Position numbers and translations under genes: made by a program. Below are positions 33,096-45,717 of a stretch of DNA of 64,000 bases, in pieces (the stretch's first letter is position 1; each line of letters starts with the position of its first letter). The notes under the pieces are model-generated. The model searched no databases. It saw only the letters and a program-made list of their open reading frames with translations, and had not been told where the DNA came from. The DNA lies in NCBI GenBank assembly GCA_009829735.1, contig CM020619.1:32714283-32778282 (forward strand). The letters run 5' to 3'. The DNA comes from Pyropia yezoensis. Its lineage: Eukaryota; Rhodophyta; Bangiophyceae; Bangiales; Bangiaceae.

Positions 33096-36000
33096 GGTGT
33101 CGCCGCTGCCGCTGCACCGCCTCAGCGCCGCTCCGCCGCCTCAGCGCCGCTGCACGACCGTCACCTACGGCACACAACCGAGCGATGATGGGGGTACGTT
33201 GATGGGGTGGGAGGTGGGGGGGAGGCGGGGTTGGGTGGGGTGAGGGCCGGGGCGGGGTTGGTAAGAGAGGGAGGTCGGGAGGGGGGTGTGCGGGGTTCGA
33301 CGCGGCGGATGGCGACGGTGGGGCACGGGGGGGGAACGGTCCGCGGTGACCGTCCGACGACGCCCCCTTGCGGCGGTGGCGCGGCGGTATCGACGGGGCG
33401 GTTGTGCGTCAACGGCCGTCCACAAGAACCCCGCTGCACAAACAAAAGCCCCCAATGCAGCACACTCGCGACGCGGGGGTGTCCGTCGGCGTGCAGCGGA
33501 CCGGGCCGCCGCGCACACCCACTACCGCCCCACCCAGGCGCCCCCCACGCAGCGTGCGCCGGCCGCCGGGCGCACCGGCTAAACAACGCCCGGCCGTCGC
33601 CCACGCAGCCCACGCGCCGACCGACCGGCCGCCCACCCCCGCCCACACCCCACCGCCCACCGCCCACAGCCCCCCGCCGGCCACAGCCCCCCACCGCCAG
33701 CCCCAGCCCGCCCCCCGCCGCGGCACCAGTGACGCTTCGCACCCGTGGGTGACAGGGGTCGGCGTGACGGCCAGACGGGCGGGGTGAGATGGGTGTGTGT
33801 CGACCCGGCACGCCCCCGCCCCCAAACGCCGCCGGCCTTGAAAACCACCAGCGCGCGCGCCAAGCACACAACAACCGCCGCACCTGACACCACCACCGGC
33901 GTTTGCACGGCGCTCGTGGCGGTAAGAGTGGGGAGCGGGGGCCACGCCCGGTGACAGCACGCAGCCCGGCGGGGGTCGACAGGGCGGTGCGGGGCGAGGC
34001 GGTGCGGGGCGGGGCGGGGTAGGGCGGGGCAGGGCGGGGCGGGGCGTGGGAGGGGCGGGGTCGGGGCGGGTGCGGGACGGGGAGGGGGTGAGCGGCGACG
34101 TTGCAGCAGCAGGGGAGGGGGGCAAATGGTGGTGAGGCTAAACGCTCGCCTCGGCGGGGCCCGCGGCTACCACGCGCCTACCCCTTGCACCCGGCCTGCC
34201 TGCGGCCGCTGTAGGCTCCCCCCTCGTTGCCGTCGGCTGTGCCGGGGGGGACCCTCGAGGCGGCGTAGGTGGGGTAGGGGAGGGTCCAGTGTGGTGGGGG
34301 CCTGCGATGCACGCCTCACAGGTGGCGGAAGGAATGCGGCTCGGGGAGGGGGGGGTAGATAGCCAGCCTCGCACGGGGAGAGAGCGTGCGGCGGGCCGCC
34401 GTCAGTGGGGGCAGTCGGCCCGCCGGGCGGTAGGCGTGCAGGCGGGCGGGCGGGAGGGCGGGCGGGCGGGCGGGCGGGAGGGGGGGAGCGCGAGCGCGGC
34501 CGGGCGGGGGGGCGGCGAAGCAGACAGGCAGAGCGGAAGCGCTGGCGGGGTCCGCTCCACGCCGCGCTCCCCCCCTCCCCCAGCCGGCCAGGCCGCTCTA
34601 CGGTGCGTTGAGGAGGTCGCGGTGGGCAGTCGAGGTGCCCCGCCGCCGCCCCCAACGTACTTGCAGCTGCCCTGGGAAGGGGCGGGGGGGGGGGGGAGGG
34701 GAAAGTTGTGGCTTTGGTGTTGACTGGGGCGGTTGGGAGAGGGGGGCCCGCCGCCGGCAAGTCTGTCGCCGCAGTCGGAGCGCACACGCCCCGCGAAAAG
34801 CAATCGTCGGCGGGAAGGTCAAAAACAGCGGCTGGCACTTCCGTGACAGCACTGGTCCACCCACCCACCCCCTCCACCAACACCTGGCCAGCACGCTCCC
34901 GTGCTGCTATCCACCGCCTCGTCCTGGCCCCTCGTCGCTCCCTCCCGCCCGCCCCACGCCCAGCCCAGCCCCACGCACGGGGCGGGAGGAGCGGGGGGGC
35001 CTACAGCGACGGCAGGTGGCGCGGAAGGCCAAGCAGACACCTATGGCCGTGGGGCCGCGGTCGTTTGGGCAAAAGCCGCCGGCGCCCACCCCCGCCCCCG
35101 CAGGCTAATCTAGCACCCCGCCCTGGGGGGGGACTGTCGTCGGACACACGCCACCCACTAGATACACCCTGGCGGGGCCCCGCTGGCCACGCGCCGCCGC
35201 CTCGGTGGCCGCAACTCCAGGGACGGAACGGGAGGGAGACACAACCAGAAGACACCAGCGCAGGCCGTTCGCAGGCCTCGCCTCAGGCGAGCAAACAAGA
35301 CCCCCCCCCGCCACGCCCCACCCCCCCCCCTCTCGCTCGCTCGCCTGCCAGCCGGCAGCCCTGCTGGCACCCCCCACTCCCCCACCCCTCCCTCCCAAAC
35401 AGCCGCCTGACCTCGGCGGCTCCCACCGATCGACAGCCTGCCACGCCACCAGACGAAAATGCCCCACCCCCCTGCGCGCGGAGACAAGCGACGGGCAGTG
35501 GCCGCGCCCACGCACAACTTTCTGTCGTTGGGGGATGGGGGGATGAGGGGGGGCCGGTCCTCAGACCCTCGCTGTTAACCAGCGTCGACGAGCGGCGGGC
35601 AGCTAAAAAGGGCACCAGGCAAAGCCTTTCACCAGGGGTGTGGGAGGGGGGGCTGGGACAGACCCGACATCCGTAGGGGGTGGCCGCAGGCGGGTGCGCC
35701 TGGCGCCCGAGGACACCCCGGCCGCCGGCTTACCTCGAAGGGGTGCAAACCGAAGCGAACAAAAGACTACCACCCTGACAGGACGTCCGTAAGACCGGCA
35801 GCGGGCGGCTCAAACGGCCCTTTGCGGAAAAAACTGCACACGCTGAGGCGTGGAAGACCGCCCGCCGCCTCCCCGTGGCACCGCTTGAAGGGGGGGGGAA
35901 GGGTGAGGCGACGGCTCCTCGTGCGACGCCAGGCGCGGGCGTGGGCACCAGGCGGGACTCATTGGCCGCAAGCGACGGACGGAGCGCGGGCTGGCGGCCC

Positions 36001-39000
36001 ACTTGCCCCCCCCCCCCCCCGCATCTCTGACCAGTGGCACCCACGCTGCAGACCAACGCGCCTCTAGCCATGTCTCGAGGCTCTGGACATCGAGCCACGA
36101 GGGCACGCTGGCCGATGGTCGCGCCTCCCGAGACAGATGTCGCCCGCCCTCGTGAGCGTGAGTCCGTCTCCAGCCGCGACGCCAGCCTGCGGCTGTGCCT
36201 GGCGCGAGAAGCGCGGCAGAGTTCAAAAAGCCCGCCGGCGCCAAGTGGGCTTCCCTTTCAGAAAAGTGAGAAAAAGCGCGAAATGGATCACCCCCGTCGT
36301 CGGCGTGGCCACAGCGCCCGGCCGCTGAGCACTGATCACGCGCGCCCAAGGCCCCCCCCCCTCCAAACTGTCCATCCACACATTGATCACTCGAGGAAAA
36401 ATGGACCATGAGGAGCTGCGCCTTTGATGGCGCGAGGCGCCCCCCGCCACTTTTGTCGGCAGAGTGCCACTGCCCCCCACAGGCCGCCCTCTAGCGCCCT
36501 CTCCCTGACAGGGAGAGAAAGGACCCCGCCAATGGCTTCCGTTGGCTGACGCTTGCTGTCACGCGGTGTCCGGCCACCAGGGGAGCTCCTGCGCACCGCT
36601 GTGCCGCGGTGGGCGACGGTATGCAGCGAAAATGAAGGGCCGACCTGAAGCAGTGCCCGGAAGATCAATTTCGCAACTCTTGGGATGGTGGTGTGCCAGG
36701 CCAGGCGCCGCGATTGACAAACCATTGACCACACGCAGAGGCTGGTGGAGAGGTCCAGCGTACAGTAGGTACAGCAAGCGAGCGCGCTCGGCACGACGCA
36801 TGACTGGGTGCACGGCGGTGAGCTCGAGAGGGGAGGTATCCCCGCTGGCCATGTCAGAAGGGTGGGAGGGGAGAGGAGGGCCACCGACTCCTTTGAAGAA
36901 GGTCCGCTGAAGATGCCAAACGCCCTGCGGATCCGTGGAGGTGCACAGAAAAAGGGATGTGGGGGGCGCCTGTCCGCGCGCTTGCATGACCCGTTTTGGA
37001 GCCTGTTTTGGTGGCAAAGAGGAAAAGAAGAAAGTTGGGGTGCCGCCCCAGTTTTACGCGCCGATGGGAAACCCTCCGTCAGCGCGACAAGCTGCATCTG
37101 ATTGGCTGTTATGCTCACGAACTGGACAGTGACAGTGAGCCAAGCACGAATTCCCACTGTCGTGGTTGGGGGGGGGTCCTCGGTGTCCCCCTTCAGCAGC
37201 CCGGATCGCCGCTGTCAGCCTATGTGGGAAGCGCAACACCCGCTCGGAGCGGCAGGGTGGGACACGGTCAGATGAGCAGGCGCCCCCCCCCCACCCCTCC
37301 CCTCCCACCGTGACAGCCCGCATCGTCCTGGCTGGGGCCTCCACGGCGCGCACCCACGGGTTTCCCGTGGCACCCCCACTCTCGTTGCCCGTCGTGCCAC
37401 ACCGTTGACGCCGCATCAGCAACCGATGGGAAATCCCGGTCACACCCGTCCGTTTGTGGCGGCCCCTGCCGACGTGTCGTGGTCGTCGCACGCCACTGGC
37501 GCGCCATCCATCCTCGCCCGCCATCTTCCCCCCTCCCTCCAGCACATGCTGATCGTCCTGCGCGCGACAGAGAGCAGGGAGGGCGATTGGGGGGGGGGGG
37601 GGGGGGGGGAGGCGTCTGTCCGTTTGATGGCTTGACAGACTTGACAGAGAGGCACTGCATGACGTGACTGGCGGGCCTCTGCATCTGCACACCCACTCGG
37701 CCGCGCAACACTCCTCGTGGTGGGACCACTTGGGTCCTCACAGAGAAGGGGGGGTGGGTAGGTTGGCCGTCGTCGCGGGGGGGAGGGGTGGGGGGGGGAG
37801 GGGTGGGGGGGGGGGGGGCGCGGCCACCCTGAATGTGCCCCTTCCGGGGCCTCGGCGAGGCTCTTCCTCGCCTGCCATGCCAGTGGTCGTCGGTTGTCTG
37901 TGGCCTTGACGCACAAGCCGAGTCCTGGCCGCCAGGTTCCCGCCGCCCGTGTTGCGGACTCGGTTTTCCCCGTCTGCTGGGGGCGCGCTGTAGTAAGAGG
38001 AGGGCGTCCGCGGCACGGCGCAGGTGTCGCCTCCATCCCCGCGCAGGGACACACCCGCAGTGAGCCGCGGAGAGCCGGTGCCGGCGGTGGGGGGGGGGTG
38101 GGGTGGGGGCGGGAGTGGGCGGGGTGGGGGACCGTTGGGCGAAGACACCCACGGCACGGCCCGTGGGCGGCTGTCAGCCTTGGTCCTCGACTGGCACGGG
38201 GGGGTGACGCGGACGGACGGGCTCAAGCTGTTTTTTTTTTTCTTTCTTCTCACCTCCACTCGCCACACCCCACCACCGCCACGACGCGGGGATGGGTGGA
38301 GGCAGGGGGGAGAGCACGCCTCCCCCCCGAAAGCATCCGACGAGAAGAAAATAGATGTGGGGGTGGGTGGGTGGAAGCTAGCAGCGCCGGGTGGAGGGGG
38401 GGGGAGTGGCGTGGCCCTGTGCCCCACTGCCGGACGGCGAGTGTCGCGGCGTGCGGGGACCCGCCCGGGGAGTAGGGGGGCCGTCCGTGACGTGCACACT
38501 AGCGGGGACACACGCCTGATGGCCGCCATCACGCACGCGGCTGTGTGAGAAAGACAGAAAAGAAAAAACAGAGCAGCACGAACAGGGTCTCGGGGGGGCG
38601 TGGGTGGGTGGGGAGGGAGCGTACGAGGCAGCCTAGCCAGCCACCCTCCTCACACCCCACCGACGCATCCGACACGCCCGCCGTTTGATGGTGTGACCGC
38701 CGGCGAGTGTCCCCGCCCGCTGCCGCGGGGGTACACCCCAAGTGGTGCCTCGCACGGGCGCCCGATCGGGGGCGACCCCCCCCCCCCCCCGCCTTCCCGA
38801 CCGGCCAGTACCTGCGGGTTCCCTCCCGCCCCTGACCGCTTGTCCACGCGATGCGGCGGCGGCGGCGGCGTCAGACGGCGGTCCAGGCTGGCCGACCAGC
38901 TGGTGGGCCCCCTCCTCCGCCCCGCTGGCAGCCAAGATTGCCGTGTTGTCCTCTGTCCCTCCCCCCCTCCCGGTTCCTCTCCTTCCGGTCCCGTCACTGC

Positions 39001-40779
39001 TCCTTGCATCCCAGCAGCCGTGCTCCATCCCGACGAGGCACGACCCACAACCACCACAACCATCACCACCACTACCATCACCACCACCACCAGCGCCGTC
39101 TACTGCCGCCGCCGCCCATGGGTAGCGGCAGTGGCGGTGGCCACCGCCACTGCCGCGGCCGTGGACGAGGGGTGGAGGTGGCAGCGTCCTCTCCAGCCCC
39201 CAGTCCCGCGGGTACGCGCGGTCCCCCACACGCCACCACCCCCCCCGCAGTGTCCCGCCGCGCCGTGGATGGCGACAGGGGCCGGAAGGGCACGTCAGGC
39301 TGTCAGAATCCACGACGTGAGAGGGGGGGGGGGGGGAGCACGGGAGCAGTTGGGGGATGGGCGGCCGCAGCGGCGGCGGGCGAGCAGGGGCGCCGAGGGA
39401 CAGGGGTCACGACAGACCCTCCCCCCCGGGGGGGCACAAACGCCCACCCACCAGAGCGGGTGGTGCCAGCGGCGCGCCGCCCCCCCGCGGACGGGCGCGC
39501 GTGTGGGGGGGCACCCTCACCGTCACCCCCCCGCGCCCCCCCCCGCGGTCGCTCCCTCTGGCGGCCGCTGCCACCGCCGCGGCCGCCACCGGGGCGGTTG
39601 CGCGACGCGCGCCGCAGCCTCGCGGCGGGGCGGGCGTGGGGGGGTGCCTCGGCGGTCCCCCTCTTGCGGCCGGCCGTGGCCACCGCCGCCGCCGCCGCCG
39701 GGCCGGCCGCAACGCGCGCGTGGCCGCGCGCGCCGCACCCCGCCGCCACGGCGCGCGTCGTCGGGGGCGCGCGCCCACAGCCGCGCTGGTGGAGGGGGCG
39801 GCGGCGGGGTGGGACGGCGGGCAACGGGACAGCGGGGTCGTGTCCCAGTCGCGTCTCTGGCCGCCGCCGCTGCGCGCCCGCCCTCCCTCCTAGCGTGCCC
39901 GTCTGCCTGGCCCGTCACTCCAGTCAGGGGCGGCCTCTTTTCTTTTTCGCTTCTTTTTCTTGCCCAGTGCCTTGCGCGCCGGGCGGCGAGCATACCCCCG
40001 CCCCGCCCGTGTCGGTTTCCCTCCCGCTCGCATGCGGGGGGGGGGGGGGGGGGGGGAAGCGGGTGCGCCGGCGCCACGTCCTTCCTTCCCTCTTGTCGCC
40101 CGCCTCCCCCCCCCCCCTCCCCCCCACCCCGTTGTGCACCTCGTGGAGGGAGGTGGTTTGCATGCCCCCTCCCACTCCGAGAGCCGCCGCCCTCCTTCCA
40201 TCCCGCAGCCGCCCTCCTTCCATCCCGCCCCCCGCCGTGCGCCCTGCCCACTGCGGCCACTCTGTTTTTCTTTCTTTTTGCAGCCACCAGCAGCCACGCG
40301 GCCGTCCACAGCGGGCGGTCTGCGTGTGGGTCGCAGGCTTCCCTCCGCGCCGCGGCGGGAGGGGCACAGGACGGGCGTGGAAGCAGAGTGGCCTCCTCGC
40401 CGCAGGGGCATGGCTCGTAGCCGGTCTATCCCGTCTCCTTGTTCGCCCGCCCCCCTACCCCCCCTAGAAACAAAAGACGAGAAGAAAGGAAAGAAAGAGG
40501 GTCCACCCGTTACGTTGGATTTGCTCGCCTATCCCTCTGCGCCATGCCACCGCGACTGTTGCGCGGGGCGGCGCTGGCCCCTCCCTGGCAGGTGGTGCGC
40601 CCGCCCGTTTCCAGTGGCGTCCCACCCAAACGACCGTGGAGGGCCAACCGACGGCCACTGCGGGCGACGCCGCTGCCGCCGCCGCGGGAGTGTCGACTGG
40701 GAGCGGTGTGGGCGGGCGGCCGCGCCGGCGGTCCCCCCCCGTTGACCTCCAGCGACCCTTCTGCCTGCCGCGGTAGGCG

Positions 40780-40810
<31 letters not shown>

Positions 40811-42600
40811 CACACCCACACACGGGAGCCGCCACGTCGACGTGGCGCCGATGGGGCCCCACGTCGAAGGACGGAGGGCGCCGCGGGCCCAGTCGGCGGC
40901 AGCTGCCACCCGCGCTAGGCAGTGAGAGCGCCCGCCCGTCCGAGGCCGGTGAGGTACGTAGGAATAGCCACAGCGCCCCTCGCCCTTCGGGCTTTGCCCG
41001 ACCGCCGTACATAAGAGCGATGAGACAAGCTCAAAAAGCCAGCCCCGTGATGCCCCCTCTCCCCTCCCCGCGAGGGGGCAAACCAGTCTAGAGTCCTCTC
41101 ACACCGCCCCCACACCGAGCTCGTCCCGCGTCCAGAGCCCTTGCACAGGTTGTGAGCACAGACCCCTCGTGGTGCACGAGCGGAGCCGCTGCTCCCCGCC
41201 AGCCGCCTGCCAGCGGGCAACGACCATCCGCACGTCGGCGGGGCCGCTGCTCTCCGGCAGCAGGCCGGCGGCGGCCATCCCGACCCCCGAGCCCTGCCGC
41301 TGTCGTAGCGGAAGCGGCGGCGGCGGCGTCTGCGGCAGCAGCGGCGGCGGCGGTGGCGGCAGGGAGCTCACCCGCGAGAGCAGCGGCAGGAGATTCTTCC
41401 CCCACCCCCTCCGTGGCCCCCACCCCCCCCCTTCCAGCGACGTTTGCACCACCGCTATCAGGGTTCGCTGCCGCAGGTGGGGTGCCCTCGCGGGATGCCC
41501 GCCACCCCATCTCGGTGCCGGTGCGCCCGGCGTTGGCTCTGCCCGCCACGAGGGGTTTATCACCCCGTGCTTCTCCGTTGCTGCTTCGTTTTCCGGCGGC
41601 GGCGCCAGTGGCAGCGGGGGAGCACGCCTCCGCCGCCGCCGCCGCCGCACCGCGTCTCCGCTGCCGTCGCCGCCGCGGCGTGCGGTTATTCCCACTGTTG
41701 AGTGCCCGTCGATGGACCACGCTCAGACCGACGGGAAGCCGTGACGGCTGGCAGCGGCGGCGGCGGTGATGCGACGGCCGTCAGGGAATGGCGCTGCCCC
41801 CTCCTCATTCTTCTTTCCGCCGTCTCCCTTTTTGGCCGATTTCTCCCCCGGCCGACCACCAGGCCGCCGCACCACGCGCTGCTACCGACAATAGCCTGAC
41901 AATGGAGACAAACAAATGCCCGAGGCTAGCCCGTTTCTTTCGTGGATCCGCTTTGACCCTTTGGTCTGTTGCACAACGAAAAAAGAATCACGCGGTGGCT
42001 CGAGCCGCCTCCTACCCACTGCGCCTGGAGCTGGAACTGGAAGCGGCAACAGAGATGCGTCGCCGTCGCCGTCGCCACCGCCACCGCCGCCGCTGCTGTC
42101 GCCGTCGATGCCGTCCGTCGCGCCTTGACTGTTCGTTCTCTTCCTGGCCGTGGCTGCCGCTGCCGCCGCTGCCGCCGCCGCCCCCGCCGCTGCCCGTGTC
42201 TCCGTCTACGGGGGGCGTGGCGTCGTCGCCCGCAGAGTCCGCGCCGCCGTCGGCGTCAATGTCTGCGTCGCTGTCGGGGGCGTCCTTGCCGCCGTTGGGG
42301 GTTGGGGATGGGGAGGCGACGGCGCGGCCGCCGGCGGCGGCAACCCGCGCGCCGCCCCCCTGGGCTCCTCTGCCGCCCCCTGGGCCAGTCCCCTTGCCGG
42401 TCTTTCCCTGTTCCCGCTTGGCGCTGCCTGCTACCGGCCGGCACTTGGCCCCCTTCCCCCCCCGCGGCGCCACCTCAGAGGCGCCCTTGAGCCCCCCCCC
42501 CCCCCAGTTGCCGCCACCGGGCCACCCTCCTCAACGTCCTCAAACGTCTCTGCCTCCCGCGCGGCGGTGCGCGGGGCGGGCGCCGCCGCGCCCCGCGCCG
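33096..42600. other. long GC-rich stretch without a supported gene
   Basis: About 9.5 kb of GC-rich, often homopolymeric sequence. Very long frames on both strands (for example 38600-40420 plus and 39523-40287 minus) overlap one another and consist of Pro, Arg, Gly or Ala runs. No start, domain or splice pattern supports any of them. Local features are G/C homopolymers near 37590, 37800 and 40036, and GC-box-like clusters at 33980-34090 and 34440-34500. Confidence 0.5.
33960..34500. repeat. GGGGCGG-type simple repeats
   Basis: 33980-34090 is a run of GGGGC and GGGGCGG words, and 34440-34500 a run of GGCGGGC words. They could act as GC boxes or quadruplex-forming DNA. They lie 0.9 to 1.4 kb upstream of the membrane protein gene, which is transcribed away from them, but no link is shown. 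Confidence 0.6.
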
Positions 42601-42729
42601 CTGGCAAGCATCCCCCACCCCCACGCCTCGGCGGTGTGGGACATTGACTTGCATCCGGTGGGGCACTTGCTCGTGTCGGGCTCCAACGACCAGACGACCA
42701 AGTGTAGGACCCGCAACCGCCCGGGCAAC
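42601..42729 (+). pseudogene. Pfs2/WDR33-like WD40 repeat fragment
   Basis: Within a longer low-complexity frame (41788-43422), 43 codons give a recognisable WD40 blade: HASAVWDIDLHPVGHLL, then VSGSNDQTTK, then TRNRPGN. The combination HPxGH, SGSNDxTxK and TRNRPG is characteristic of the last blades of the polyadenylation factor Pfs2/FY/WDR33, which acts in mRNA 3'-end cleavage. The residues just before TRNRPG read CR where the family has FW. No other WD40 blade is found on either side, so this is either a broken gene copy or a single exon of a gene I cannot assemble. Confidence 0.5.
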
Positions 42730-43752
42730 GCGCGCAACAACCTGGCCGCTGATGACGACAAAGGCAGCGGTCGCCACGGGGGAGGGGGGGGGCGTGGCGG
42801 CGGTAGCGGCGGCGGCCACGACCGGAGAAAATCGCGCTCTGCTCCCTATGACGCCCCCGCGGCGGCGCGGATCGGGCGGGGACCGCCCCGCGCCCGCTCT
42901 GGGGCCACCTTGACGCCCACGCGCTGCAACAGGTGCGGCAGCAGGCAGGTAGAAAGGGAAAGCGTGCGGCCAGACCCACCCGCCGCGTCAGCCAGCCACG
43001 CAGTCCGCAGGTGGTGGGGACCCATTCCCCCATCCTGCTCTGAGCCACAGTGGGCACGCACTGCGTTTGAGGGGGCGGGTGGGGCACGGAAGAGGTGGCG
43101 GCGGAGGGTTCCCCACCACGGTGGCGCGCACGTACGCGTCTCCGTCCGGGGCGAAACGATGCAGGGGGGGACGCGGCGGCGGGACCGCCCGCCGGTGGGT
43201 CGAATGGGGCCTGCCCCAGCGCCTGTGATCGCCCCTGTCGGGGTTTTCAGGGCGGGGACGCTCCAGATGGGCGCCCGCCCGCACTCGGCTCTGTCTTCCC
43301 CAACTGCCGCCCCAATCCTGCGCTACCGTTTGGTCGAGGCCCCGTCGGACGCACGCGACGCGGCTGTCTGTTTGCACAAGCCAACCTCTCTTGGGAAGGT
43401 GGGGCCGGGCGAACCACAATGAAGGGACTGGATGAGATGGGGCTTGGCAGGGGGCTGCGACACTCGCCACGAGCCGCGTGCACGTAGGCCCAGCCGCTGG
43501 CGCTGTGGTAGTCGCCGCCGCCTCTTGGGGTGGCTGTCGGCCGCGGCGGCCCCCGCCAGACATGGCGTTCTTAGCGTCCTTGTGGGACGTGTTGCGTGGA
43601 GGCGGTTGGGTCATGGCGCGCCGCGGCCAATGTGTGGCAGTGGTGCCGCTGGAGCGCCCACAGCGGGGTGGCTGACTTTGCATCGTTCTTTTGATGTGTG
43701 CGGTTTTCCTCCGAAGAAAAGTCAAGGAAAATCAATTCATGAGAATAGAAGT

Positions 43753-43858
43753 GTCAGGTACACCTGACCCTAATGAGCTGGGCTTCACCTAAACTTTAGT
43801 GTCTATTCTACTGGAAATAAGGATCAAATGATCCTCGGCCGAGGATCAAATGATCCTC
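43753..43858. repeat. cluster of palindromes
   Basis: 43753-43768 has 7-bp arms GTCAGGT/ACCTGAC around CA. 43829-43848 is a perfect 20-bp palindrome, TGATCCTCGGCCGAGGATCA. It forms the centre of a duplicated GGATCAAATGATCC (43821-43834 and 43843-43856). The surrounding 43680-43870 is AT-richer than its flanks. It lies between two gene remnants and is not explained by them. Confidence 0.8.
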
Positions 43859-44323
43859 AAGAAAAACGTCGATTCTGACCTCGTGGGGCCACACTCAGCA
43901 CTGCCAGAGGTCACGGAGCCACCCGGGGGGGGGGAGGGGTCGGCGCTGCCACACACTCCCCGTCGTGCTCCACTGACGGTGGCACGCCACAGTTGACCGC
44001 CAGCGCCCACGCCAACACCGCCGCTGCCTGGGGCATCCGCCTCGGCCTTTAGTGCGCGTTGCACCGCCCGTGCCCCACGCCCCCCCCCCCCAAACCATGA
44101 CGACGACCACTGCCCTCCCCGCCTTCATCTTGCACGACTGACGTTCTCCTCAGAATGGGATGCACTCAAGTTCCCCCAGCTTTACCGGCGTCGAGTGGTC
44201 GCCGGTGAGCACCAGTGTCACCCGCCGGTGAGCGGCAGTGGCGGAAGGCGGGCGTGTGGCGGGTGGGGGGGGGTCCGCCCCGGGGGGCGATCGCGGGGGC
44301 GGCCGCGGAGGCGGCACGCGGTC

Positions 44324-45184
44324 CTACTCGGAGGCCAGGTAGTCCAGAGGGGTAGCAACTATGGCGTGGAAGCGCTCCAGGGTGTGCACCTTGAGGGCGG
44401 CGTCCTTGGCGTTGCCCGCGTCGTCCACCGCCTTGATATGGAGGATGCCAAAGTCGTAGGCGTAGCCACCACCGACACTGTCGCAGGCGTCGCCTTCACC
44501 TCCGCTGTCGCCACCACTGACGCCGCCGCCGGGAGTGTCCTCGCCCCCACCCGCGCCAGGGCGCCGCTCCCCATCCTCCGCGGGCGCCCCGCCCCCCCCC
44601 CGCCCGCCAGCTCCCCCCCCTGGTGCGCACACAGCAGCCGTGCTACGGCGGTGGGCTTGGCGCTCAGGTAACTGCCCATACCGCCCGTGGCCTCCGGCAC
44701 GGCCACCAGCGGGAACCCCAGCGAGTAGAGCACCCCCCCCACAACCGCCGTTGGACGACCGCCACCGGAGCGTCGGGAAAGGGAGAGAGCGAGGGTCCCC
44801 CCAGCGCCCGCGTCCGCGCCCCCCCGTCGGCAGTGGTAAACCGCCGCCCGACGGACGGTGGCGGACCACCCCCGCGTCGTCCACACACGCGTAGACACAC
44901 TTGTAAGCAACGTCCCCCGGGGAGACGGGGAGGCTCGCGCCGGCCGCCTTAAACGCCCCCTGCCCCCGGTACATTGCCGCCGCCAGCACGCTCAGCAGGG
45001 ACAGGCGGGCAGTGTCGCTGCCGCATGCGAGGCCCGGGGCGACTGGATCGACAAGGCCCACCGCCCTGCGGGGGGCGAGGCGGTCCAGGGTGGGCTTCGC
45101 CGCCGCGGCGAGGGGGGTGGCGCCGCCCATGGTGCCGACCGCCGTGTCGCTAAGCCCCTCAATGATGATCAGCAGGACGGCGTC
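44324..45184 (-). pseudogene. archaeal-type cofactor-independent phosphoglycerate mutase, broken
   Basis: Three pieces match the ApgM family of the alkaline phosphatase superfamily, which interconverts 3- and 2-phosphoglycerate in glycolysis. The N-terminal piece (about 45184-44846) has VLLIIIEGLSD, GGATPLAAAAKPTLDRLA, GSDTARLSLL, YRGQGAFKAAG and PGDVAYKC. The middle piece (about 44772-44614), in a different frame, has LGFPLVAVPEATGGMGSYLS. The C-terminal piece (44461-44324), back in the first frame, has DFGILHIKAVDDAGNAKDAALKV and then stops. The usual middle domain of roughly 150 residues and the C-terminal metal-binding end are missing. A Gly-rich filler replaces them. Frame breaks and missing parts favour a pseudogene; unrecognised introns are the alternative. 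Confidence 0.55.
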
Positions 45185-45396
45185 GGGGGGGGGGGGAGGG
45201 GGGGACGACGGAGGAGGGGGGTCGGACGGAGGGGGGGGGGGGAGAGCGGCATCCCTGGTTGCGGGCCGGGGTGGGGGAGGGGAAGCAGGAAGCCACACAC
45301 CCGGCAGAGGGGAGGCGCGGGGGGGGGGAGTTGGTGGGAGAGGTCCGGCAGGCCATCCGAAAGGGGAAGTCGAGGCTCGTGCACGCTGCGGTCACT

Positions 45397-45717
45397 CTAC
45401 CCTCGTCCCCCCCCCCCCCTCAACATGGCCTCCCACAGTAGCGCCAGTTGACCATCCGCTCCGCCCGCCCCCCCCCGGGGCCCGTGGGCGGCGGCGGTGT
45501 GGAGCCAGCGCAGCACGCCCGCGACGCCCAGGCTGAGCGGCACCATCAGGCACGTAAACATGGACGCGCCCGTGCAGGCGCCCACGTAGTCGACCGCGTC
45601 CGCCGCCACCTGCACGGGAGTCAGGGTCATCGGCAGCCGCGTTGCGGCCCGTGTCGAGGCCATCGGTGGCGTCCCCGCCCATCCCCCCCCCCCCCCCGCC
45701 ACGCCCGTTCCTCCCAC
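45397..45717 (-). other. possible membrane-segment fragment, transporter-like
   Basis: The minus frame contains a clear hydrophobic segment (VDYVGACTGASMFTCLMVPL) followed by SLGVAGVLRWLH inside Gly-rich filler. A VGxxTG...P pattern occurs in amino acid/auxin permease-type transporters, but one segment is too little to assign a family. It lies just upstream of the phosphoglycerate mutase remnant on the same strand and could be an independent relic. Confidence 0.2.

Noticed and set aside
33161-40918. Very long open frames on both strands (up to about 600 codons)
   Set aside because: They overlap each other in several frames and consist of Pro/Arg/Gly/Ala runs from GC-rich DNA with few stop codons; no domains, splice sites or conserved starts.
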